Below are positions 48,979 through 57,900 of a stretch of 64,000 bases of DNA, piece by piece (position 1 is the first letter of the stretch; every line of letters starts with the position of its first letter). A program made the translations under genes and the position numbers. Source of the DNA: Loripinus fragilis (lineage: Eukaryota; Mollusca; Bivalvia; Lucinida; Lucinidae); contig OZ026517.1 in NCBI GenBank assembly GCA_964019695.1, positions 71,444,665 through 71,508,664 on the forward strand, given 5' to 3'. Under the pieces are notes generated by a model. The model was not told the origin of the DNA, did no database searches, and saw only the letters and a program-made list of their open reading frames with translations.

Positions 48979-49287
48979 ATACAAATCGATGCCACTGAAC
49001 ATACTGTGAAAAAAGTTATTTATTGGAAATACTTTTGCATCAGTTTCAAGATCTTCACCCGTTTGCTGTAAGATTCTGAATTTGATATAGAGATAGGCTT
49101 GAGATAAATCAGTGTAAAACTCGGTGTGAGGTGGAATTAGAAATTCAATGGGTGCATGATGACTATCGAGAGAAGCGATGGGATGATAATCATTCCACTG
49201 AGTGCCTTGCATGGTAGTCATGGTGGGTGGAATAGATTCCATATCCAATTCCGTTTTAGTGCAATCGCAAGAACCTTGTTGAATCAT
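48976..49287 (-). pseudogene. MCP: Major capsid protein N-terminus (Polinton hexon-like), truncated by satellite
   Basis: About 104 residues are present, starting at the ATG that overlaps the previous stop as ATGA. Recognisable blocks are ESIPPT, GTQWNDYHPIASL, APIEFLIPPHTEFY and INNFFHSMFSGIDLYI. They resemble the N-terminus of the invertebrate 'F54H12.2-like' family, which I take to be the double-jelly-roll capsid protein of Polinton/adintovirus elements. A full protein should be several hundred residues. After DLYI the frame runs into satellite sequence and its last ~20 codons are repeat-derived. The shell protein is therefore missing, and no virion could be built from this copy. Confidence 0.75.
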
Positions 49288-49733
49288 TTTTCGTCAAATA
49301 TATCTCTTTCAAATACCAGACGTTTAATAGGATTAAACTTTTTTGCTCTGCTTTTAAAACCCCTCTTAACAGTTCGGTGTCTAGATTGAGACTGAGGTTT
49401 TTTGCGTTTTTGAGTTGAATTTATAGCCAACTGATTAAAAGTAGGTTGACCAAAAGATTTCAAAGCTGTTTTTCCTCTTTGTTTTAAAACTTTTTTTACA
49501 TTTTCACCACCTACAATATCTTTTAGAGCTTGAATCCCTTGATCTTTAGCTACTTTTTTCACACTTTTTAAACTTGCTTTTGCGACAGGTTTTAAAATTG
49601 GAATCACTGTTCTCAATGCAGCTTTAAAAATGGATCCTAAACCATTGCCATATTGTCTTGAAACGCCTCTGTACACGGGAAAGTCTCCTTTCCCAGATTG
49701 AAGAGACATAATGCTTCTGGATTGTTTCAACAT
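49284..49733 (-). CDS. pVI-like basic minor virion protein
   Basis: A 149-residue intact protein. Near the start are GKGDFPVYRGVSRQYGNGLG and then an amphipathic/hydrophobic stretch (FKAALRTVIPILKPVAKASL). A lysine-rich middle and a basic C-terminus (QKRKKPQSQSRHRTVKRGFK) follow. This layout, next to penton and capsid genes, resembles the pVI/minor cement-type proteins of adeno- and Polinton-like elements. That equivalence is an inference, not a motif proof. Its start codon shares one base with the penton stop (TAATG), and its stop overlaps the MCP start (ATGA). This is tight polycistron-like packing. Confidence 0.65.
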   Translation of the reverse strand: MLKQSRSIMSLQSGKGDFPVYRGVSRQYGNGLGSIFKAALRTVIPILKPVAKASLKSVKKVAKDQGIQALKDIVGGENVKKVLKQRGKTALKSFGQPTFNQLAINSTQKRKKPQSQSRHRTVKRGFKSRAKKFNPIKRLVFERDIFDEK

Positions 49734-50554
49734 TATTCTTTCTGTCGAAAATGTAGTTTCACTAACGTTTTCCCAGAGATAAATGGCACATTTTCACCTG
49801 TATCACCTTTTATACTAATGTGCACCTGATCTATGAAAGATTTTGCCACTGGAACGTAGTGTACATTGACAAATTCTTGATGTAAATGATTGTTTTCTCT
49901 TTTACTTTCAAATGGCAATACTCTCAAAATAGGTGCAGTAACATCACCAATAAAAGTATAACTTGCTAAATCAGAGTAAATGTAAAGTTGGTGAATTTTT
50001 GTATTTAAATCCACACCATATCTGAAAATGTATTTTTCATTTCCTAATGGTTTATCAAAATAATTTCTATCTACACCTAATATTTCTGCAATTGCCTTTG
50101 GAAAAATAATTTGGACTTTTGTAGGATCTTGAACATCAAGTTTGACTCGAGCACTGTTTTCACCATAAGTGATTGAAATGGTAGCATTGCTATTTTTTAG
50201 TGTCAGTCCATATCGAAAATTGATGCTTTTTTGAATTTCTTCAACTAAATGGCGTGGAGAAGCATAATAACCATTTTGGATATAGATTTTTTGGTCTACA
50301 TATGATACATACTTTGTACAGTTATCAATATCTACACACATTTTTCTATCAGTAAATCTTAAAATCACATAATTGTTTTCCTTAGTGATATTGTTTACTT
50401 CAGTTGGAGTTATGACTTCTACCAAACCTACTTCCCAATTATCTTTTTCAATTTATATGGAATGATCTAATTTCACTTTAAAGTCACATTGCGTATTTTT
50501 TGAAAATGTACTGAGTGAACTATCACTCAAGAGTGTCAAATAAAAGTTATTCAT
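49733..50554 (-). pseudogene. mCP: Penton-like minor capsid protein, early in-frame stop
   Basis: The 274-codon frame starts at the ATG overlapping the previous stop (ATGA, 50551-50554) and is interrupted by TAA at 50453-50455, about 33 codons in. After it the frame is open for ~240 codons. The N-terminal part has the usual FYLTLLSDSS start and DNWEVGLVEV after the stop. The C-terminus has VNVHYVPV, IKGDTGENVPFISGK and VKLHFRQ, the hallmark tail of the single-jelly-roll penton of Polintons. It would form the five-fold vertices of the capsid. One base change explains the stop, so the lesion may be recent or an assembly error. Confidence 0.8.
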
Positions 50555-51061
50555 GGTTTGAGTTTGGGCGAATCTGTTTCGTCAGCAGAAATTGGATTAG
50601 TTTGTTTTCTAAATTTTAAACCTGGGGATGGTAGTATGTAACCGATAGTGTGTTTGATTTGATTCTTTACGTCCACTCAACAATCTTTCAGTTATGCGGG
50701 ACGGTTCTTCCTGGGTTTAACCAGTACCAAGCTAGGATAAATGTGTCTTGCTCAAGGACCACAACGCAGTGACGCCGGTGAGGCTCGAACCCGCTACCCT
50801 TCGGTCTCGAGTCAAGCACTCTACCACTGAGCCACTGCGCTCCCTTTTGTAACCGATAGAACTACTGAGTAAAATTAGCCACAATTCTTTATCTGGACTT
50901 CTCAGACTGATTTGAACTAATGATGTGATAATGATCATGTAAACAACAATGATCTGAGCAAAAAAAGTGAACCGATTTTTAACAATTCGATCACGACCTT
51001 CTGCAGATTGTACTGAAGCAGTGTCACCACGTACAAATGATCCTCTGAGATCCATTTTCAT
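50551..51061 (-). pseudogene. Small membrane protein gene disrupted by a SINE
   Basis: The gene opens with MKMDLRGSFVRGDTASVQSA (ATG at 51061 or 51055). It continues with RFTFFAQIIVVYMIIITSLV, a clear membrane segment, and a second hydrophobic stretch at WLILLSSSIGY. There a SINE with a 12-bp target duplication (50637-50859) interrupts it. The frame resumes on the far side and ends at 50551, overlapping the penton start by ATGA. Without the insert it would be about 100 residues. Similar small membrane proteins lie beside capsid genes in related elements. The exact role is unknown. Confidence 0.75.
50649..50847 (-). mobile_element. tRNA-derived SINE (family B) inserted in a Polinton gene
   Basis: Minus-strand A box in GCGCAGTGGCTCAGTGGTAG and B box in GCGGGTTCGAGCCTCACC. 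The body and CAAATCAAACACA tail are nearly identical to the copy at 26398-26594. TGTAACCGATAG is repeated exactly at 50637-50648 and 50848-50859. The insertion postdates the Polinton. Confidence 0.96.
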
Positions 51062-51070
51062 CCTTTTATA
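51061..51070 (-). promoter_or_regulatory. TATA box overlapping the integrase stop codon
   Basis: TATAAAAGGA on the minus strand includes the TAA that ends the integrase (51066-51068). It lies immediately before the membrane-protein start, which leaves almost no room for a leader. It may instead drive a transcript of the downstream overlapping genes. Confidence 0.45.
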
Positions 51071-52136
51071 CAAGATCAGATTCTAAAATCCAACTGTCAA
51101 ATTTTGAAGGATACCCTTTCCAGTGAACTTTAATTTCTTTCACCCACTTTTTTCCTATTTTACGTTTTCTGTGATCTAAAACAGAATCAATTTCGTAAAT
51201 TTGCTCTTTCTCTACACGTTGTAACTCGTGTGAATAAAAAGTACCTTTGACCACTTCACCCTCAAGATCTTTTATTTTATAGGTGATAGGAGTCTGAGTT
51301 TTGTCCACTGCTAAAATTTGAAATAATTCTTGTGTCCAATTTGGTAAATAACCTTTATCAAATGTACGTTTTGTTTTATTGATACGCACAAAATCATTCA
51401 CTTTGAATTTTGGTTTGACTTTTTTAGAATTGGATTTTCCATATAAGTTTTCTGACACCTGTGGTTCATTTTTAAGAGTCACAGACACAGGTGCACATTT
51501 AATACTTCGATGATAAGCGTGATTGTAACCATGTACTAATTTGGGAAGAATGTCTACATATCGCAAAGTGCAATGATGAGTAAAATATTTCCACATGCGA
51601 GTTTTCAAAGTTCTTTGAAAACGTTCCACAATACTGGCTTTGGTTTCAGGATTTTCAGTAGTGAAGAAATGAATCTTTTTAGTTTTCAAGCAATTTTGAA
51701 ATTCTTTATTTTTGAATTCAGTTCCTTTATCTGTTTGCAAACTTTTTGGACTTCGTCCACTTTTTAAAACAGATTTGAAAGCAATAACTAAAGTTTTCCC
51801 AGTTTTATCTTTAATAGGTACCACCCATGCATATTTTGAAAAGACATCTATGATGCAAAGTAAATATCTATGTTTGTCATTGAACTTTGATAATTTTGAT
51901 AAGTCTGCCAAATCTGCTTGCCATTGAGTATCAATTCCAGCCACTACCGTTTTGCGTCGCAAAAACTTTTTACGAATAGGTTTATGTAAAGTATAAGTTT
52001 TTTGTTTTCTTAACCAGTCTCTAATATCTTGAAGTTTTACTTTTTTGGATGATTGTTTAGCAAGTTTGTACAAAGCTTGTTCACCTGCATACGCAGCAGG
52101 ACTTTTAGGATTGTAATACAACTGTTCAAGCTTCAT
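51066..52136 (-). CDS. INT: Retrovirus-type DD35E integrase with C-terminal chromodomain
   Basis: A 356-residue intact Polinton integrase. The rve core carries the catalytic triad D75 (WQADLADL), D136 (LQTDKGTEF) and E171 (ASIVERFQRT), so the second and third acids are 35 apart. GIDTQWQADL and VFSKYAWVVPIKDKTGK are typical of this family. The SH3-like region (VNDFVRINKTKRTFDKGYLP) follows, then a C-terminal chromodomain (about 313-356, YEIDSVLDHR to DSWILESDL). It catalyses strand transfer of the linear element into host DNA, and the chromodomain may direct target choice. Its start overlaps the core-protein gene by 11 nt. There are no lesions, in contrast to the polymerase. Confidence 0.96.
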   Translation of the reverse strand: MKLEQLYYNPKSPAAYAGEQALYKLAKQSSKKVKLQDIRDWLRKQKTYTLHKPIRKKFLRRKTVVAGIDTQWQADLADLSKLSKFNDKHRYLLCIIDVFSKYAWVVPIKDKTGKTLVIAFKSVLKSGRSPKSLQTDKGTEFKNKEFQNCLKTKKIHFFTTENPETKASIVERFQRTLKTRMWKYFTHHCTLRYVDILPKLVHGYNHAYHRSIKCAPVSVTLKNEPQVSENLYGKSNSKKVKPKFKVNDFVRINKTKRTFDKGYLPNWTQELFQILAVDKTQTPITYKIKDLEGEVVKGTFYSHELQRVEKEQIYEIDSVLDHRKRKIGKKWVKEIKVHWKGYPSKFDSWILESDLV

Positions 52137-52917
52137 TGTAACTGACCCATGGAGAAGAAAATTCTTCTTTTATACGTTTTTTGGTGGCAGATAAAAGTGT
52201 CGGAGAGGAAAAATGGTCTTTGATACGTTTTCTGACACTCAAACTCTTTGCAGACCTGACAGAAACAGGAATACGACTTGCTGTTTTTCTGATGGTGCGT
52301 TCTTGTTTGGGAGTGATATAATCCGTTTCAGGAGTTTCTGGAGCACGATGCATCCAGTCCCACCTTTCCCTATTTCCAATGACATCTTGGGGAATATTCG
52401 TGTCTCTTAAACCTTCTGCAAAAGCTTGCCAACCTGTAGGTTCACTGCCTTTACGATGTCTAATGACATCATTGACCAAATCAATAATATTGGACCCTGG
52501 AATAGATTTGCCATAAAGTTTAACTGTACTATCATCTTCCCAGGACACATTTGGGTTAGTTTTTAGAAGTGAAACTAAAAGCTGAGCTTTACGTTTCATG
52601 GTGGAAGGCACACTATCTATGACCAATTGATTCATTTTGGAAGAACTAGGGTCAGATTGGCGAAAAAGAGATGTTTCTTTTAAAGCTTTTTGATGAGCTG
52701 TTTTAAATTTGTGCAAGGTTTGGCCATATAATTGAGATTTTTCAGCTTCAGATAAATCTTCATTGGCCATGACAGAAGATAAGTCTCTTTGAAGACTGGC
52801 TGTGGCAGATACATTAGGATCAGGAGGCAGTCTTGTTTTTTGAATTTGTTCCTCTTTCCAGCGTTTCATGTCTTCCCAAAGTTTAAATGGCACAATAGCC
52901 ATTTTACGACCATCCAT
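52126..52917 (-). CDS. Conserved Polinton core protein (PX-type), intact
   Basis: The protein is 263 residues long. The N-terminal third is charged with short helices (MAIVPFKLWEDMKRWKEEQ). The most conserved block is central: LLVSLLKTNPNVSW, VKLYGKSIPGSNIIDLVNDV and GWQAFAEGLRDTNIP (about residues 112-180). This block is familiar from uncharacterised proteins of Polinton/adintovirus-like elements in invertebrates. The C-terminus is basic with two KRIK..FSSP repeats, suggesting DNA contact. A virion core or packaging role is inferred. It starts 5 nt after the pX-like gene and overlaps the integrase by 11 nt. MDGRK is taken as start. MAIVPF, five codons later, is an alternative. Confidence 0.7.
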   Translation of the reverse strand: MDGRKMAIVPFKLWEDMKRWKEEQIQKTRLPPDPNVSATASLQRDLSSVMANEDLSEAEKSQLYGQTLHKFKTAHQKALKETSLFRQSDPSSSKMNQLVIDSVPSTMKRKAQLLVSLLKTNPNVSWEDDSTVKLYGKSIPGSNIIDLVNDVIRHRKGSEPTGWQAFAEGLRDTNIPQDVIGNRERWDWMHRAPETPETDYITPKQERTIRKTASRIPVSVRSAKSLSVRKRIKDHFSSPTLLSATKKRIKEEFSSPWVSYNEA

Positions 52918-52922
52918 ATTTT

Positions 52923-53315
52923 TTATTTTTTGATAATTTCACCCAAGACAGAACCTATGATAGGAGCAATTAATGGTTTTAATAATAATCCTAACAAGGC
53001 TCCACCTTTCTGATTAATAATTTTCTTTTTTGTGTCAAGTGGCACTTGCTTAGAACTCAGTAAACGTATATGTTGCTTTCTAGCTCGTAACTGATTCTTT
53101 TGAGCATTTGTCAGACGTACATTGCCTTTTATAAGATTGATGCAACATTCCCCTACACAATCAATGACTTCTTTAGGAGATTCTTGAATCATTTTCTTAC
53201 GACATTTATTGGATAAATGAGTCAATCCTTCTAAAAATGTACCATAAGTTTTAATCAGAGATTTTTTTCTCATTTTATTTTGCAATTTTCTACGACGTGT
53301 TGTTGTTACAGCCAT
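52923..53315 (-). CDS. pX-like basic virion protein, intact
   Basis: A 130-residue protein with a very basic N-terminus (TTTRRRKLQNKMRKKSLIK). The middle is conserved: a cysteine pair, CCINLIKGNVRLTNAQKNQL and LSSKQVPLDTKKKIINQKGG. The C-terminus is hydrophobic and glycine-bearing (ALLGLLLKPLIAPIIGSVLG), the signature of small pX-like core peptides in adenovirus- and Polinton-related elements. It probably condenses DNA or contacts the capsid interior. The start is 36 nt below a TATA box (53351-53359). Confidence 0.75.
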   Translation of the reverse strand: MAVTTTRRRKLQNKMRKKSLIKTYGTFLEGLTHLSNKCRKKMIQESPKEVIDCVGECCINLIKGNVRLTNAQKNQLRARKQHIRLLSSKQVPLDTKKKIINQKGGALLGLLLKPLIAPIIGSVLGEIIKK

Positions 53316-53350
53316 GTTTATGAGTGTGTTTATAATTTAAATGTACAATC

Positions 53351-53359
53351 CTTTTATAG
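53351..53359 (-). promoter_or_regulatory. TATA box of the pX-like gene
   Basis: CTATAAAAG on the minus strand, 36 nt before the ATG and 7 nt past the stop of the upstream gene. Confidence 0.6.
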
Positions 53360-53365
53360 TTTTTT

Positions 53366-54013
53366 TTAAAAATGAAGTCGTCGACGTTCAGAATGAGGTG
53401 GCGATGCATATTTGTTTGGATTTAACATGTGCATGGTAGCACCAAATCCATGTCTTTTTAACAAATCTTGTGCTCTCAAAGGAGTAAATCTTGCTAAATT
53501 AATAGAAGATCGTCTTGCATTTGTGTTTGGAGAATCAAGACCTAAATTTTGCCATGAAGCAGGACTTTTACTTTTACGTTTTGTTACAAAACGATCATCA
53601 ACCTTTCTTTTTTTCTGTTTTCTGGTTTTTTTCACTGATTTTTTTCTTAGGTTTTTTAGTTTTCTTATTAAATTTTCTCATCAACTTATTTCCATCCCAT
53701 CGAATCAGACTTCGAATGATCACACCACCAAAGAATCCACCACCTCCAGGTTTTAAAATGATACTACGTTTTACTTCAGGATCAATTATTGCACTTGCTA
53801 ATTTTCGAACATCAATCTGATGTCTATCCATAAATTTTTGAGTTTGTTTAGGTAATTTCATTTTACCCTGAACAATTTTTCGAGCTGCCAAAGAAAACCA
53901 TTTGATCATTTCAATTAAACCTGCATTTAAGAGTGATTTTTTTTATGACTATCATGTTCTCTGCTTAAATTATACAGAGCACGTATAAGATTAGCTGATG
54001 TTCGTTGAGCCAT
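53366..54013 (-). pseudogene. Basic pX/pVII-like virion protein broken by two frameshifts
   Basis: Three overlapping open frames form one gene. It opens at 54013 (MAQRTSANLIRALYNLSREH), shifts in a run of eight A (about 53935-53942), and continues with MIKWFSLAARKIVQG and LKPGGGGFFGGVIIRSLIRW. It shifts again in a lysine-rich A-rich stretch (about 53610-53635) and ends with FTPLRAQDLLKRHGFGATMH and SERRRLHF at 53366. The glycine cluster followed by a hydrophobic-basic segment again resembles adenovirus pX-type peptides. Both shifts sit in A-rich tracts, so sequencing or assembly slips are as likely as mutations. Two separate overlapping genes is the alternative reading. Confidence 0.55.
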
Positions 54014-54047
54014 TTTGACACAAATGATGGATTTGAACTCAAACACA

Positions 54048-54057
54048 CCTTTTTATA
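54048..54057 (-). promoter_or_regulatory. TATA box overlapping the ATPase stop codon
   Basis: TATAAAAAGG on the minus strand contains the TAA (54053-54055) that ends the ATPase frame. It lies 35-44 nt before the ATG of the next gene at 54013. Confidence 0.55.
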
Positions 54058-54750
54058 CTCCTGGAAAATAGACAACAGGTCCTTGTTGATCTGATTTTGT
54101 AAACCAGTTTTGAAAAATATGTGTTCTGAATCTAAGATAATCAGGTGTATTTGGTTTCAAATCGACCAATAAGTATCCATGAGGTATAGATGTGGCATCG
54201 TTAAATGCATGAATCATATGTGGAGCTTGAAGTTGATTTGCTAATACTTGATTTGCATCTTATCTCTTGGACTTTGAAATAAAACTAAATAATGAGCATT
54301 CAAACTGATGGTGCGAGAAGATTTACTTTGTTGAAATAAATTTTGAGTGATGTACACCACACTTGCATTTCTATGATGTCCTTTTCTAGTAAACCATAAC
54401 TTAATTTTTTCTTCATCTTTATCTCCTAACATGTCATCAAAAATCACCAAGTGCGTTGCACTGGGATCAGTGACAATTTCATCTTCATCATCGGGAATAC
54501 CTTGAATAAATTTGATGTTTGACCCCTCACGTTCTTGTACGATATTATAAGATGTTCGCCATTCCTTGTAACACCAAACAATACGTTGGGGTAAAATATC
54601 AAATAAATCTTCTTTAAACTCAATCATCTTTTTAACAAATTCAGTTTTACCCGATCCACTTGGACCAGAAATAAAAATATTAGAAGGATGTTTAAAAAAC
54701 AAACTTCCAATATCTTGATTTGAGTCCAACTGGTGTGTAGAAAGTGTCAT
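54053..54750 (-). pseudogene. ATP: Genome-packaging ATPase (FtsK/HerA, A32-like) with one frameshift
   Basis: The start is taken at ATG 54750 (MTLSTHQLDS), 31 nt after a TATA box; the longer open frame has no upstream ATG. Walker A is GPSGSGKT (residues 29-36). Walker B is LVIFDDM (about 101-107). The later ITQNLFQQ strand and YLVLFQSPRD are typical of Polinton packaging ATPases. The frame stops just after RDKMQ. The family's C-terminal segment continues in another frame from about 54245 (HAFNDATSIPHGYLLVDLKP) to 54053. A one-base loss near 54245 explains this. The enzyme would pump DNA into capsids. The catalytic core is intact, the C-terminus lost. Confidence 0.88.
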
Positions 54751-54780
54751 GGTTAACTGTGAAAAAATAACAAAGACAAC

Positions 54781-54790
54781 TTTATTTATA
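54781..54790 (-). promoter_or_regulatory. TATA box of the ATPase gene
   Basis: TATAAATAAA on the minus strand, 31-40 nt upstream of ATG 54750. It supports that start. Confidence 0.55.
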
Positions 54791-54954
54791 CTCAAATTTT
54801 AATGAACATGAACCAACAGTTTAATACATAATTAAAAAACAGTTTAATACATAATTGAAACAGTTTAATACATAAAAACACCTGTACATGTTTATCAGAC
54901 ACAGTTCAATTCATGACTATCAGAAATAATACATGATCATCAGAACTACTCTAT

Positions 54955-57900
54955 CTATGCCAAATACCCATAAGGAACAGTATATCCATCTCCAACAATG
55001 ACACGTTTAGTATAAGTGAACCTATACATCTTGGATTGCAATTCAGTGGTCACAGTCTTGTCTTTATGTTTTCTGATCCTATGGTAGTTGACAGTTTCTC
55101 TGAAGTCTTTCCTATCTCCCTTCACCAAGTTCAGCATCCGATCAAAGTGAATGACTTGAGATGTATTGTAATCTAGAGTGAGTCCTTTCACTTTGCAAGT
55201 AGATCCTCGATTTCCATCCTTGTCCACAAATTCATAGCCATAGTTCTTCGGTCCCATGCCAACAAATTTCACAATTCTAGCATTGGGCACTTCATCTGTC
55301 CATTCTCCAAGTCTGTTGTTGACAATAGTAGGGTTCCATAAATGGGGTTTGTGATGATAAATGATAGAGTCTGTATCAAAGTAGAGTACACGTTCATTCA
55401 GCTTTTCCAAGGGTTCATACAACTTCAATCTGGCTTGAGCAGTGACGAATGCTGCAACAATCACATTACTGCAAGCATGAGGCTCCACATTGGGCTCTGT
55501 ATCCTCCCAATTGACCAGTAGAAGATTTTCTCTGCAAATGTCCACATTCTTGACAATCTTGTTTGGATTCGTCACCAGATCAAAAAATTTGGCAGGTTCT
55601 GAGAAATATTCTGTCTTGGCCATATTCTCTCGCTGTGCCAATTTTCCCCAGAGACTGTTTAACATGATCTTGGCAATAGCTCTCATTCCTTTATTCTTCT
55701 CCACATTCTCCAATCTGATTCCTTCGGCTTCAAAGTAGTCTTGCTTGAACTTGATCTTATCTTGCTCTGTCTTGCACCAATCAGGATACCCACTTGATTC
55801 TTGCTTGATTCTCAGAAAAGTATCAATATAACCAGCAAAGATCCCTTCTTCTCCGGATTCTCTGTCATACTGAGTCGTCTCTGAGAAATGCCAGACTTCA
55901 TACACGTCCAATAACTTGTACCCTCTGTCCAATGCAGCAAATAATTCGATAGTGACCCAGGTCCCTGTAAAACTTCTATCTTCTTCTCGTAAATGAGTAC
56001 ATCTCATATAAGGATCTGTCTTTTCTGCACAACTTCTACACAATGGAAACATCAATTTCTGACTGCATTTCTGTGGAAGTACAGGATGGTACAAATTGGT
56101 GGGTGGTAGTACTTTACACTTGATCAATCCACAGTACTGTCTGATGTTGTCTTTATCAATGTTCTCTTGAGAATAGATGGTAGGATTACCAAGTGGAAAC
56201 TGTCCATACTTGCAAATAGTTGGATAGAGTGAACACACATCTATGTACTTGATTTCTTCATTGGAGGATTCATCGATTTCCTGATAGAGTTTGGTTGAGT
56301 TAGTCCTTCCACCAAATAAAGCATCTCTTGGCCTCAAAGGGTCTAAGTTTGTAAATTCTGAGTCCACCAAAGATCTAAAGTCTGGATCTTCCTTGCATCT
56401 CTTGTCATAGTCACATTCCCAAAGCTCCACCACCTGATATCCTGCTTTTTGTAACTCTTCTTTCTTGCCAATGGTCAAAATATACAACTGATGCATGGTC
56501 AAACACTGATGATGTTGAACTCTGTTTCTGTCTGGAAAATGAGTAGGGCATCCATGCCAGTAACATCCATGGAATTCAAATACAGTTCGAGATTCTTCAT
56601 GGTAGCCATCCACATAATGTCCACTGATTCTTTGTTCACCACCATTCAATGCATGTTTGATTTCAATACCACGTTCCTTAGCTTCACTTTGAATCCATCT
56701 TACAGCTTTGATAGAGTAGTTCTTTTGATTAGGATAACCTTCAGGTGGGATGATGGCAATACTGTTTTCAGGCATATGATTCTGTCTCCATACTTTTGAA
56801 CAAGCTTGAGCGATAGTGCAAGCTTCAGACAAAGGATCGAGTCCACTAATGTTGATCAATTCTCATCTGAAACAAGCACATCCCCGTCTAAGAATATCCA
56901 CATCACTACGACAGTATTCTTCCATCTCCCATTTGAAGTTAAATATAGCACCACTCTCAATTTTATCTTTATGTCAAGCTAAAAATACCTCACGATCCTT
57001 GACAGACATCTGACCAGGATTGTACATGTCCATAGGAAAGTAAGGTCCCACATACTTTTGGTTTGCCAGTGTATTTGCAAGATGAGGAAAGTAACCTTTC
57101 TTCAACTCTGTCAAGCCAAATGTATCTGGGAAATTAGCCAGTCTCATATGCAAAAACTGATAAGAATCAAGGAATGTGACACGTCCTACTTTCATTCTAA
57201 GTATAGTATTTCCATTCATGATCACATCAGGTTTCACTGTACCATATTCTAAGATATAGTGTAAGATGAACTGACCATCGTATCCTCCAAAATTATGTGC
57301 AATACATGTCACTCCTTTATTCTCATCTCCTAAAACCCAATTGCAAAATTGTGGTAAAGTATCTATGCCTTCAAAGATAAATTCTCTCAGACCTGTTTGT
57401 GTCCAACAAGTCGGACAAAATGTATCTATGGGCAAATCCATGCAATCATCACAAGCTTTATGAGCAACACAGAAATTCACTTGATGTGTACCAGTTTCTT
57501 GATTTGACTCGAAATCAAAGAAGATGAAACGAGATTTCTTAGGTTGAGAAATCTCTTCTTCTCCTTCATTTTCAGTCATCTCAGATTTACATTCATAACT
57601 TTGAATATAACATTGATGATTGGGCCCAACAATCTCTTTACAATTCCTACATTTTCTCTGTCCTGGACACACATGATTTTTCTTATTGCCCACAATCCTC
57701 AAATTACATTTCCCACAATTATTACAAGTTGACAAATAGATTTATGCTGCTTAGATTTCATTGCCTTATGCTTTGCAAAACAGTCTCTACTACGAAATGT
57801 TCTTTTACAGTCCATACAACGCGTTTTTTGTCCAGGAATACAAGGAATGTCACTATAGCAACCATCACATCCATCAGCACATCTATGGGCACCTCTGTTT

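Noticed and set aside
56863..56976. UGA read as tryptophan (alternative code) in the polymerase
   Set aside because: TGG is used for Trp elsewhere in the same gene, other genes end in TGA, and the gene has a TAG and a frameshift as well. Mutation is simpler.
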